From positions 55,604 through 119,603 of the forward strand of contig CAJTTB010000008.1 in NCBI GenBank assembly GCA_910579175.1: DNA of 64,000 nt. The letters run 5' to 3'. The notes below the pieces were generated by a model. That model saw only the letters and a program-made list of their open reading frames with translations, did no database searches and was not told the DNA's origin. This document shows, piece by piece, positions 46,959-55,028 of the stretch. Numbering within the stretch: the first letter of the stretch is position 1; each line of letters opens with the position of its first letter. A program made the translations under genes and the position numbers. This stretch comes from an uncultured Oscillospiraceae bacterium. Lineage in GTDB: Bacteria; Bacillota; Clostridia; Oscillospirales; Ruminococcaceae.

Positions 46959-47076
46959 CAAAATTCCTCCAGTGATAATAAATAGGCTTATGATTATCAT
47001 ATCATATTTAGACTGTTATGCAACATAATTACAATAAATTGAAACAAAAACAAATAGTTTTTTTAAAAAAATCATT

Positions 47077-47082
47077 TATAAT
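47077..47082 (+). promoter_or_regulatory. candidate -10 element of the GH4 gene, weak -35
   Basis: TATAAT at 47077-47082; the -35 position (47054-47059, ATAGTT) is poor. This fits a promoter needing the divergent AraC activator. Confidence 0.45.
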
Positions 47083-47184
47083 ATAGACAGAATCAATAAG
47101 GAAATTCCAAAGAATGTGAAGGCTATTTATAAGAATGAAAAACTGATGATCCATCAGTTATGTTATAAAAAAAGGAGAACAGTT

Positions 47185-48513
47185 ATGATTAAAATTACGT
47201 TTATGGGTGCTGGAAGCACCGTATTTGCCAGAAATGTATTGGGAGATTGCATGTGCACTCCTGCACTTTGTGAAAGTGAAATTGCGCTTTATGATATTGA
47301 CGCAAAGCGCTTGGAAGAATCTGAAATCATTTTAAAAGCGATTAACCACAATGTAAATCAAGACAGAGCAGTGATAAAAACTTACTTAGGCGTTGAAAAT
47401 CGCAAAGACGCTTTGAGAGATGCAAACTTTGTTGTAAATGCAATTCAGGTAGGTGGATATGAGCCCTGTACAGTAACCGATTTTGAGATTCCAAAAAAAT
47501 ACGGTCTACGTCAAACAATTGCAGATACTTTGGGCATTGGCGGTATTATGAGAGCGTTGAGAACCATTCCAGTGATGAAAGCATTTGCCGATGATATGGA
47601 AGAAGTTTGTCCAGATGCTTGGTTTTTAAATTACACCAATCCAATGGCAATCTTAACTGGATATATGCAGCGCTATACCAAAGTCAAAACAGTTGGTCTA
47701 TGCCACAGTGTACAGGTTTGTTCTGAAGGCTTGTTAAAAGCATTGGATATGGAAGATAAGTTAGAAGGCAGAAAAGAATTGATTGCTGGTATCAATCATA
47801 TGGGTTGGTTGGTAGAGATTCAGGATAAAGATGGAAATGATTTATATCCAGAAATCCGCAAACGTGCCGCTGAGAAAAATGCCAATGAAAAACATAATGA
47901 TATGGTGCGCTTTGAATACATCAAACATCTTGGCTATTATTGTACAGAATCCAGTGAACACAATGCAGAATACAATCCATTGTTTATCAAATCAAAATAT
48001 CCTGAATTAATTGAAAACTTTAATATCCCATTGGACGAATATCCAAGAAGATGCGTTAAACAAATTGCTGGTTGGGAAGAAGAAAAAGAAAATATCTTAA
48101 AAGATGGTAAAATTACACATGAACGCTCCAAAGAATATGCTTCTTACATTATGGAAGCAATGGTGACCAATGTTCCTTATAAAATTGGGGGAAATGTCTT
48201 AAATCAAGGTTTGATTGACAATCTGCCAGAAGATGCTTGTGTAGAGGTTCCTTGTTTGGTTGACGCAATGGGTGTTACTCCTTGTCATGTAGGTAAGTTG
48301 CCTCCACAATTGGCTGCTATGAATATGACAAATATCAACCCACAGCTTTTGACAATTGAGGCTGCTATCAATAAAAAGAGAGAAACCATCTATCAAGCTG
48401 CTATGTTAGAACCCCATACTGCTGCAGAATTGTCTATTGATGATATCGTGGCAATGTGCGATGAATTAATTGAGGCACATGGAGATTATATGGCAGATTA
48501 CCAGACAAAATAA
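47185..48513 (+). CDS. GH4 family alpha-glucosidase/alpha-galactosidase
   Basis: About 442 residues from ATG 47185, behind AAAGGAG. Family 4 glycosidases use NAD+ and Mn2+ with a redox-elimination mechanism. Seen: the N-terminal Rossmann-type KITFMGAGSTVFARNVLGD, ADTLGIGGIMRALRTIP, NYTNPMAILTGYM, the metal-ligand Cys/His context GLCHSVQ and GINHMGWLVEI. The subgroup resembles alpha-galactosidase MelA or the alpha-glucosidase/alpha-galactosidase group; the exact sugar is open. No sugar transporter is adjacent. A strong terminator follows. Confidence 0.9.
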   Translation: MIKITFMGAGSTVFARNVLGDCMCTPALCESEIALYDIDAKRLEESEIILKAINHNVNQDRAVIKTYLGVENRKDALRDANFVVNAIQVGGYEPCTVTDFEIPKKYGLRQTIADTLGIGGIMRALRTIPVMKAFADDMEEVCPDAWFLNYTNPMAILTGYMQRYTKVKTVGLCHSVQVCSEGLLKALDMEDKLEGRKELIAGINHMGWLVEIQDKDGNDLYPEIRKRAAEKNANEKHNDMVRFEYIKHLGYYCTESSEHNAEYNPLFIKSKYPELIENFNIPLDEYPRRCVKQIAGWEEEKENILKDGKITHERSKEYASYIMEAMVTNVPYKIGGNVLNQGLIDNLPEDACVEVPCLVDAMGVTPCHVGKLPPQLAAMNMTNINPQLLTIEAAINKKRETIYQAAMLEPHTAAELSIDDIVAMCDELIEAHGDYMADYQTK

Positions 48514-48562
48514 AAGACGAAAAAGCGATATATCATCTATTTGTGATGGTATCATCGCATTT

Positions 48563-48605
48563 AGAAAACTGTTGTAATCAATTGATTACAACAGTTTTCT
48601 TTTTG
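48563..48605 (+). terminator. intrinsic terminator after GH4 gene
   Basis: Perfect palindrome of 19 + 19 bases (48563-48600), giving a stem of about 17 bp, followed by TTTTTG. Confidence 0.92.
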
Positions 48606-48678
48606 TGGAAAATCCATTATTTTAAGGGAATATTTTGTGAAATATCGTATAAATATCTTAGAAAATTCTTGATTTTTG

Positions 48679-48730
48679 TTGATAAAAAAAGATAATTATA
48701 GTATAATTTTAATACAGTTGTGTTTAACAC
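48679..48730 (+). promoter_or_regulatory. CODH operon promoter and candidate operator
   Basis: TTGATA (48679-48684), 17-base spacer, TATAAT (48702-48707). Just downstream, the 11-base palindrome GTGTTTAACAC (48720-48730) lies at the expected start of transcription. It resembles, but does not match, the Rex consensus, so a redox repressor is only a guess. Confidence 0.6.
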
Positions 48731-48781
48731 CTTGACGAATATCAATTAGAAAAATGAAAGCGAAATTAGGAGGAAACCATT

Positions 48782-50665
48782 ATGAATCAGTGTTATGGAT
48801 GTAATACTTGTAAAAGTGCGGATAAACCGTTAGAAGAATATATCCGTTCTTTGCCAATGCAAACTTCTCATCACCGTGTAGAAGGACAATCTGTCAAGTG
48901 TGGATTTGGATTACAAGGGGTTTGCTGCCGCTTGTGCTCTAATGGTCCCTGTCGGATTACTCCAGAAGCACCTCGCGGAATCTGTGGTGCAACTGGTGAT
49001 GTGATAGTGGCACGTAACTTTTTGCGTGCAGTAGCTTCTGGTTCTGGCTGTTATATTCACGTAGTGGAGAATACAGCGTTAAATTTGAAAAACACCGCTT
49101 TGGCAAAGGGTGTGATTAAGGGAGAAAAGGCACTCAATAGACTTTGCGACCTATTTGGTATCCAAAAGGGCGATAAATATGACAATGCGCTTGCAGTGGC
49201 ACAGATGGTATTGGATGATATTTATAAGCCTGAATATGAAAAAATGGATTTGGTAAAGCATATGGCTTATGCACCTCGTTTGAAAACATGGGAAGCATTA
49301 AATATTCTGCCAGGTGGTGCAAATGCTGAGATTGTAAAGGGAGTTGTAAAGTGCTCTACAAACCTCAATTCCGATCCAGTTGATATGTTGTTGACCTGTT
49401 TGAAATTGGGTATTTCTACTGGTATTTATGGATTGACTTTGACCAATTTATTAAACGATGTTATGTTGGGTGAGCCAGAGATTCGACCAGCTCCAGTGGG
49501 ACTGAATGTCATTGACCCAGATTATATCAACATTATGATTACAGGACATCAACATTCTACATTTTCTTATTTACAGGATAGAATTGTTGAAGAAGATGTG
49601 GTGGAAAAAGCAAAAGCAGCAGGTGCAAAGGGCTTTAAACTGGTTGGCTGTACCTGTGTGGGTCAGGATTTACAGTTAAGAGGCGTTCATTATACAGAAG
49701 TGTTTAGTGGTCATGCTGGGAACAACTATACTTCAGAAGCTGTCTTGGCAACTGGTGCAATTGATGCAGTACTTTCTGAATTCAATTGTACATTACCAGG
49801 AATTGAGCCAATTTGTGATGAATTGAAGATCAAACAAATTTGTTTGGACGATGTAGCGAAAAAAGCAAATGCGGAATATCGCCCATTCCGTTTTGAAAAC
49901 CGCAAAGAAGATACAGATATCATAATCGATGAGATTATTGCAGCATATCAGGCACGTCGTGGCAGTGTTCCAATGAATCTCATGTCAGATCATGGAAATC
50001 AAAATACAATCACAGGTGTATCCGAAGTATCTTTAAAAGAATTTTTGGGTGGCAATTGGAAACCGCTGATAGACTTGATTGTTTCTGGCGATATCAAAGG
50101 GGTTGCCGGTGTTGTAGGCTGTTCTAATTTGACATTTGGCGGTCATGATGTGTTGACAGTAGAACTTACAAAAGAATTGATTAAAAAAGATATTTTGGTA
50201 TTGTCTGCTGGTTGTTCTTCTGGCGGTTTGGAAAACTGTGGTTTGATGACTCCAGAAGCAGCAGAACTTGCAGGTCCAAAATTAAAGGAAATCTGTAAAA
50301 AATTAGGAATTCCTCCTGTGTTGAATTTTGGTCCTTGTTTGGCAATTGGTCGACTGGAGATTGTGGCAACCGAATTGGCGGAAGCAATTGGTGTAGATTT
50401 GCCACAGCTTCCATTGGTGCTTTCTGCTCCTCAATGGTTGGAAGAGCAGGCGTTGGCAGATGGTGCATTTGGTTTGGCATTGGGTCTGCCTTTGCATTTG
50501 GGTGAGCCTCCTTTTGTAACTGGAAGCGCATTGGTTACAAAAGTATTGACTGAAGATATGAAAGAACTGACTGGAGGTCAGGTGATTATTGATCCAGATG
50601 GCGCTTCTGCTGCCAATACATTAGAAAAAATCATTCTTGAAAAACGCGCTGGTTTAAAGATATAG
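48782..50665 (+). CDS. cooS: anaerobic carbon monoxide dehydrogenase catalytic subunit (divergent)
   Basis: 627 residues. Ni-Fe CODH. The D- and B-cluster Cys are present (KCGFGLQGVCCRLCSNGPC, then GICGA). C-cluster ligands are recognisable: His in GHQHSTF and Cys in VGCTCVG, EFNCTLPG, VGCSNLTFGG, LSAGCSSGG and FGPCLAIG. By memory of family motifs, the histidine channel (usually AHSDHGRDIAHTL) is replaced by YIHVVENTALNL. The Lys in the EKA segment is replaced by Gln (LEEQALADG). Activity may therefore differ from CO oxidation. An additional N-terminal CYGCNTC is present. First gene of an operon with a ferredoxin and a flavoprotein; no acetyl-CoA synthase is nearby. Confidence 0.9.
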   Translation: MNQCYGCNTCKSADKPLEEYIRSLPMQTSHHRVEGQSVKCGFGLQGVCCRLCSNGPCRITPEAPRGICGATGDVIVARNFLRAVASGSGCYIHVVENTALNLKNTALAKGVIKGEKALNRLCDLFGIQKGDKYDNALAVAQMVLDDIYKPEYEKMDLVKHMAYAPRLKTWEALNILPGGANAEIVKGVVKCSTNLNSDPVDMLLTCLKLGISTGIYGLTLTNLLNDVMLGEPEIRPAPVGLNVIDPDYINIMITGHQHSTFSYLQDRIVEEDVVEKAKAAGAKGFKLVGCTCVGQDLQLRGVHYTEVFSGHAGNNYTSEAVLATGAIDAVLSEFNCTLPGIEPICDELKIKQICLDDVAKKANAEYRPFRFENRKEDTDIIIDEIIAAYQARRGSVPMNLMSDHGNQNTITGVSEVSLKEFLGGNWKPLIDLIVSGDIKGVAGVVGCSNLTFGGHDVLTVELTKELIKKDILVLSAGCSSGGLENCGLMTPEAAELAGPKLKEICKKLGIPPVLNFGPCLAIGRLEIVATELAEAIGVDLPQLPLVLSAPQWLEEQALADGAFGLALGLPLHLGEPPFVTGSALVTKVLTEDMKELTGGQVIIDPDGASAANTLEKIILEKRAGLKI

Positions 50666-50680
50666 AAGGGCGGTTTTATC

Positions 50681-51130
50681 ATGAAACGAATTTTGATTGA
50701 TGCTGAAAAATGCGATGGCTGTAAAAACTGTTCTATAGCTTGTATGAATGCACATCGCAAAGATGGTCAGGATAATATTTACACGCTGGATTTGAATGAT
50801 ATTGCCAATGAAAGCCGAAATTTTATCCGCTTGGACGGAGAAGGTCATTATAAACCAATTTTTTGCCGTCACTGCGATGTACCAATGTGTGCTGGCAGTT
50901 GTATGAGTGGTGCTTTACAAAAGGATTCTGTAACCGGTCTAGTGACCTATGATAGTGACCGTTGCGGTTCTTGTTATATGTGTGTTATGAACTGCCCTTA
51001 TGGAGTGCCAAAACCGGATAGACAGACACGTACAAAGGTGATTAAATGCGACTTTTGCGCAGATAAAGGCGGAGAGCCTAGTTGTGTAAAGGCTTGTCCG
51101 AAAAAAGCCATCTGGGTTGGGGAGGTATAA
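50681..51130 (+). CDS. cooF: 4Fe-4S ferredoxin, CooF-like
   Basis: 149 residues. Polyferredoxin with 4Fe-4S motifs: CDGCKNCSIACMNAH, CRHCDVPMCAGSCMSG, CGSCYMCVMNCPYG and CDFCADKGGEPSCVKACP. These are the four clusters of the DMSO-reductase-type electron-transfer subunit that CooF belongs to. It shuttles electrons between the CODH and the flavoprotein. It begins 16 bases after cooS. The next gene's GGAGG lies over its last codons. Confidence 0.92.
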   Translation: MKRILIDAEKCDGCKNCSIACMNAHRKDGQDNIYTLDLNDIANESRNFIRLDGEGHYKPIFCRHCDVPMCAGSCMSGALQKDSVTGLVTYDSDRCGSCYMCVMNCPYGVPKPDRQTRTKVIKCDFCADKGGEPSCVKACPKKAIWVGEV

Positions 51131-51132
51131 GG

Positions 51133-52362
51133 ATGAAACATATGATTATTGGCGCTTCAGCAGCGGGATTGACAGCCGCAAAAACCATCCGCCAATGGGA
51201 ACCAGATGATCAGATTACCGTGATTTCAATTGATACAAAGGTGCATTCTCGCTGTATGCTACATCATTTTTTGGGTCATCACCGCACTGCTGAGGAAATT
51301 AATTTTGTTTCCAAAGATTTTTTCTCTAAACATAATATCCATTGGGTAAAGGGAGAACGTGTGACCAGTGTGGATACAGAAAAACACTTGGTTTATTTGG
51401 AATGTGGTGCAGAACTTCCCTATGATCGACTCTTGATTGCTTCTGGTGCACAATTTGTCATTCCCCCTCTTCCAAACTTTCGGGAGGCAAAGAATGTATA
51501 TGGTCTGCGCGATTTATCCGATGCAGAAAAGATTGATGCAGTAGCAGAGACAGGAAAGCGCTGTGTGATTGTTGGTTCTGGGTTGGTTGGCTTAGATGCG
51601 GCACATGCTTTATCTAAGCGGGGTGTTCACTGTTCTATTGTAGAGATGGCGGATCGCATTTCTCCATTACAATTAAATGCTACAGCGGCAAAACCCTATC
51701 AAATATTATTTGAAAAAGCAGGTTGTACTTTTTATCTTGCTGAAAAGGCAGCGGATTCCAAAATGGATGAGCAGGGAAATATTACCTCTATTTCTTTGGC
51801 AAGTGGCACTGAATTGCCCTGTGATTTTGTGGTAGTTGCCGCAGGTGTGCGCCCAAATATTGATTTCTTACAGGGCAGTGGTATTGAAACACAACGTGCA
51901 GTGACAGTGGACGAATGTCTACATACCACCGCTTCAGATGTCTGGGCGGCAGGCGATGTGGCAGGTATCACTGGAATTTGGCCCAATGCTATGCAGCAAG
52001 GGGAAGTGGCTGCAAAAAATATGTGTGGCACCAAAGTAGAGTATGAAGACCGTTATGGTATGAAAAACACCATGAATTTTTATGGTTTGACAACCCTTTC
52101 TCTGGGCATTAATACACCAGAAGAGGGCGATCAGGTATTGGAACGTGAGAGTAAGGATTCTTATAAACGGTTTATCATAAGAGATGGCGTTGTGACCCAT
52201 GTAATTTTACAAGGAGACATTTCCAATTCAGGTTTTTGGCAGGAACTGGTAAAACATAAAATACCAGTGGGACATTTAAAGAAATCTGTCTTTGATTTAT
52301 CCTATGCAGACTTTTATCAATATGATCCAGATCATGGATTATTTGAATGGAAATCCGTATAA
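51133..52362 (+). CDS. NAD(P)/FAD-dependent oxidoreductase (CODH partner)
   Basis: About 409 residues from ATG 51133 (GGAGG at 51121-51125); an earlier frame start would overlap cooF. Pyridine nucleotide-disulphide oxidoreductase fold: FAD motif HMIIGASAAGLTAAKTIR, mid domain NAD motif CVIVGSGLVGLDAAHALSK, and the second FAD motif VWAAGDVAGI. It resembles the ferredoxin:NAD(P) oxidoreductases that accompany CODH and CooF in other Clostridia, and NADH-rubredoxin/nitrite reductase-type enzymes. Likely role: passing CODH electrons to NAD(P). Terminator follows at 52382. Confidence 0.9.
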   Translation: MKHMIIGASAAGLTAAKTIRQWEPDDQITVISIDTKVHSRCMLHHFLGHHRTAEEINFVSKDFFSKHNIHWVKGERVTSVDTEKHLVYLECGAELPYDRLLIASGAQFVIPPLPNFREAKNVYGLRDLSDAEKIDAVAETGKRCVIVGSGLVGLDAAHALSKRGVHCSIVEMADRISPLQLNATAAKPYQILFEKAGCTFYLAEKAADSKMDEQGNITSISLASGTELPCDFVVVAAGVRPNIDFLQGSGIETQRAVTVDECLHTTASDVWAAGDVAGITGIWPNAMQQGEVAAKNMCGTKVEYEDRYGMKNTMNFYGLTTLSLGINTPEEGDQVLERESKDSYKRFIIRDGVVTHVILQGDISNSGFWQELVKHKIPVGHLKKSVFDLSYADFYQYDPDHGLFEWKSV

Positions 52363-52381
52363 TATCCAAATGAAAAAAAGG

Positions 52382-52410
52382 GCGATTGCAACGAACTGCA
52401 ATCGCTCTTT
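52382..52410. terminator. bidirectional intrinsic terminator
   Basis: Nine-bp stem GCGATTGCA (52382-52390) / TGCAATCGC (52397-52405), A-tract left and TCTTTTCT right; between the convergent flavoprotein and RNase Z genes. Confidence 0.88.
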
Positions 52411-52411
52411 T

Positions 52412-53320
52412 CTACTCTTCAAATGTCAACAAAGTGCTCTTTCCGTCTTCACCAGCCTCTACATTTGGAAAAATATCTCGAATATCATCAATAAACTTTT
52501 CTGGATTGGTCAATGATGGACTGTAATGGGTGAGCCACATCTTAGTCACTTCTGCTTGTTTTGCCAGGTGAGCGGCTTCATGAAAGGTCATATGTTTGTA
52601 TTTGTTTGCCTTTTCTTGTTGGTCTAGTTCTCCATACATACCTTCACAAATCAATAAATCGGATGACTTTGCCGCTTCTATAATAGCTGGTACGGGTCTG
52701 GTATCGGTACAATAGGTAAGTTTGATTCCCTTTCTGGATTCTCCCAAAACAGCATCTGGAGTGATGTTATTACCATCTATTTCGATGGTTTCTCCTCTTT
52801 GTAGACGTCCCCAATATTGTTTTGGGAGATTGAGTTTTAAGGCTTTTTCTATTTGGAATTTGCCAGCACGGGGAATTTCGATGGTATATCCATAACACGC
52901 AATGTTGTGATTAACACGAAAGGCAGAAAGGTGATAGCCAAATCGCGCAATGGTTTGTTGTGGTTGTGTTAATTCAAGATATTCAATACAAAAGGGAAGT
53001 TCTGGCGCAATGGTTCTCAGTGCGGTTACAGTTTCTATGAGACCGATGGGTCCAATCAATAAAACAGGTTCGGTACGTCCTGAATTGCCCATACTTAACA
53101 GTAGACCGGGCAAACCACTGATATGGTCGGCGTGGTAGTGGGTAAAGCAGATGGTATCAATGGATTTAAAACTCCAGCCCTTTTCTTTGATTGCGATTTG
53201 GGTTCCTTCTCCACAGTCAATCAACAAATTGCTTCCTTGAAAGCGTGTCATAAGAGAGGTCAGCCATCGATTTGGTAGGGGAAGCATTCCCCCGGTTCCC
53301 AATAAACAAATGTCTAACAT
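52412..53320 (-). CDS. rnz: ribonuclease Z
   Basis: About 302 residues from ATG 53320 (GGAG upstream at a long spacing of about 12). Beta-lactamase-fold tRNA 3' endonuclease that trims pre-tRNA. Motifs: LLGTGGMLPLPNRWLTSL, the metal site FTHYHADHISGLPGLL, LICEGMYGE, and the C-terminal THYSPS. It lies next to the tRNA operon on the same strand, which is apt: two of those four tRNA genes do not encode CCA. Confidence 0.93.
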   Translation of the reverse strand: MLDICLLGTGGMLPLPNRWLTSLMTRFQGSNLLIDCGEGTQIAIKEKGWSFKSIDTICFTHYHADHISGLPGLLLSMGNSGRTEPVLLIGPIGLIETVTALRTIAPELPFCIEYLELTQPQQTIARFGYHLSAFRVNHNIACYGYTIEIPRAGKFQIEKALKLNLPKQYWGRLQRGETIEIDGNNITPDAVLGESRKGIKLTYCTDTRPVPAIIEAAKSSDLLICEGMYGELDQQEKANKYKHMTFHEAAHLAKQAEVTKMWLTHYSPSLTNPEKFIDDIRDIFPNVEAGEDGKSTLLTFEE

Positions 53321-53384
53321 ATTGGTTTTGTGCTCCTTTCTATCTTTAATATACAAGGTATCAAAATAATTTGGTAAAGAAAAA

Positions 53385-53413
53385 ACCTACAAGCTCATAT
53401 TGAACTTGTAGGT
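53385..53413 (-). terminator. tRNA operon terminator
   Basis: Nine-bp stem ACCTACAAG (53405-53413 on the minus strand) with CTTGTAGGT (53385-53393), then TTTTTT on the minus strand. Confidence 0.85.
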
Positions 53414-53423
53414 TTTGAATGGC

Positions 53424-53495
53424 TGGGCTAGCTGGATTCGAACCAGCGGGATGCTAGAGTCAAAGTCTAGTGCCTTACCGCTTGGCTATAGCCCA
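53424..53495 (-). tRNA. tRNA-Gln (anticodon TTG)
   Basis: 72 bases. Acceptor TGGGCTA/TAGCCCA, anticodon loop CTTTGAC with anticodon TTG, T loop TTCGAAT. CCA is not encoded directly. Confidence 0.95.
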
Positions 53496-53503
53496 ATAAA
53501 TAA

Positions 53504-53578
53504 GGTGGATAGGGGGATTCGAACCCTCGACCTCCAGAGCCACAATCTGGCGCGCTAACCAACTGCGCTATATCCACC
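53504..53578 (-). tRNA. tRNA-His (anticodon GTG)
   Basis: 75 bases, including the extra G(-1) opposite C73 typical of tRNA-His (GGTGGAT/ATCCACC), anticodon GTG, T loop TTCGAAT. No encoded CCA. Confidence 0.95.
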
Positions 53579-53589
53579 ATAGTTGAAAA

Positions 53590-53666
<77 letters not shown>

Positions 53667-53691
53667 AAATGCTGCTTTAAAGACAAAAAAT

Positions 53692-53765
<74 letters not shown>

Positions 53766-53803
53766 ATCTTTCATCTTTGCCACACCTCTTAGCGACGAGT
53801 TAT

Positions 53804-53832
53804 ATTATAGCAAGCAATTGAAATTTTGTCAA
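53804..53832 (-). promoter_or_regulatory. consensus promoter of the tRNA operon
   Basis: On the minus strand, TTGACA (53832-53827), 17-base spacer, TATAAT (53809-53804): a perfect match to the housekeeping consensus, 39 bases before tRNA-Gly. Confidence 0.92.
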
Positions 53833-53909
53833 CACTTTTTTGAAAAAAATTTGTCTTTTTTTTGGAAATCGGAAAAAATATCTTTTTTATCAGAATTTTT
53901 GAATTTTTG

Positions 53910-53938
53910 TTGAAAAAATTATAAAAATATAATATAAT
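53910..53938 (+). promoter_or_regulatory. promoter of galU
   Basis: TTGAAA (53910-53915), 17-base spacer, TATAAT (53933-53938), 55 bases before the galU start. Divergent from the tRNA promoter, 77 bases away. Confidence 0.85.
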
Positions 53939-53992
53939 TTTTAAATAATATTTATGCGATTAGAAAAGTATCTTTCAGAAAGGAACGATATT

Positions 53993-54865
53993 ATGAAAAT
54001 CAAAAAAGCAGTGATTCCTGCGGCAGGGTTTGGGACAAGGGTATTGCCAATTACAAAAGCGATGCCAAAAGAGATGTTGCCCATTGTAGATAAACCGTCT
54101 ATTCAATATATTGTAGAAGAAGCAGTGAACAGTGGTATTACAGATATCTGTATTATTTTAAGTCGTGGAAAATCGATCATAGAGGACCATTTTGACCGCG
54201 CACCAGAATTGGAAGAAAAGTTATTGTCATCTAAAAAAATAAAGGATTATGACCAGATTGTGGATATTGCAAAACTCGCCAATATTACTTATATCCGTCA
54301 ATCAGAAGTGAAGGGCTTGGGTCATGCAATTTTTTGTGCCAAAGCCTTTATTGGAAAAGAACCCTTTGCTGTACTGTATGGGGACGATGTAATTATGGGT
54401 GAAGTTCCCTGTTGTAAGCAGCTTTTAGACCAATATGAAATCTATCAACTGGGCTGTGTTTGTATGAAAGAAGTTCCATTTGAATTGGTGACAATGTATT
54501 CTTCCTTAAAGGTGGAAAACCTGCATGATAATGTATTTAAAATAACGGATATGATAGAAAAACCCAGTACAAAAGAACTTGCCTTTTCCAACTATTCTAT
54601 TTTGGGAAGGTGTGTGTTACCTCCTGATATATTTGAAATTTTAGAGAATATCCCAAAAGGTGCAGGAGGAGAATACCAACTGACCGATGCGATGAAGATA
54701 TTGGCGCAACAACAGGGAATGATTGGTGTTGACTTTGTGGGAAAACGCTATGATATGGGCAGCAAACTGGGAATTTTACAGGCGACGATAGAAACTGGAT
54801 TACATCACCCTGAGATTGGAGAAGACTTTAGAAATTATTTGATACAATTATCCAATCATTTATAA
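53993..54865 (+). CDS. galU: UTP-glucose-1-phosphate uridylyltransferase
   Basis: About 290 residues from ATG 53993, with AAAGGA eight bases upstream; a frame start at 53954 is unsupported. GalU makes UDP-glucose for cell-surface polymers. Motifs: KAVIPAAGFGTRVLPITKAM, PKEMLPIVDKPSIQYIVEEA, and ILSRGKSIIEDHFD, with GYGLAHAI-like QSEVKGLGHAIFCAKAF. Stand-alone unit with its own promoter and terminator. Confidence 0.95.
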   Translation: MKIKKAVIPAAGFGTRVLPITKAMPKEMLPIVDKPSIQYIVEEAVNSGITDICIILSRGKSIIEDHFDRAPELEEKLLSSKKIKDYDQIVDIAKLANITYIRQSEVKGLGHAIFCAKAFIGKEPFAVLYGDDVIMGEVPCCKQLLDQYEIYQLGCVCMKEVPFELVTMYSSLKVENLHDNVFKITDMIEKPSTKELAFSNYSILGRCVLPPDIFEILENIPKGAGGEYQLTDAMKILAQQQGMIGVDFVGKRYDMGSKLGILQATIETGLHHPEIGEDFRNYLIQLSNHL

Positions 54866-54870
54866 GATCA

Positions 54871-54919
54871 AAACATTTCAGATTTATTGGGAAAAGATAG
54901 TCTGAAATGTTTTTATTTT
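54871..54919 (+). terminator. intrinsic terminator of galU
   Basis: Twelve-bp stem AAACATTTCAGA (54871-54882) with TCTGAAATGTTT (54901-54912), 18-base loop, then TTATTTTT. Starts 5 bases after the galU stop. Confidence 0.8.
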
Positions 54920-54949
54920 TGGTATTTATAAAAATTTACAGGAAATATT

Positions 54950-54978
54950 TTGACATTATTATCCATTCTTGGTATAAT
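54950..54978 (+). promoter_or_regulatory. consensus promoter
   Basis: TTGACA (54950-54955), 17-base spacer, TATAAT (54973-54978): perfect housekeeping consensus, in front of the secreted-protein gene at 55029. Confidence 0.9.
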
Positions 54979-54983
54979 AAAAT

Positions 54984-55008
54984 TCGATAAAAGTCGATTT
55001 TTGTCGAT
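54984..55008 (+). repeat. three TCGAT direct repeats at 10-base spacing
   Basis: TCGAT at 54984-54988, 54994-54998 and 55004-55008, exactly one helical turn apart, beginning 5 bases past the -10 element. A multimeric repressor site is a plausible inference. Confidence 0.7.
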
Positions 55009-55028
55009 ATGAGTAAGAGGTGATTGTC

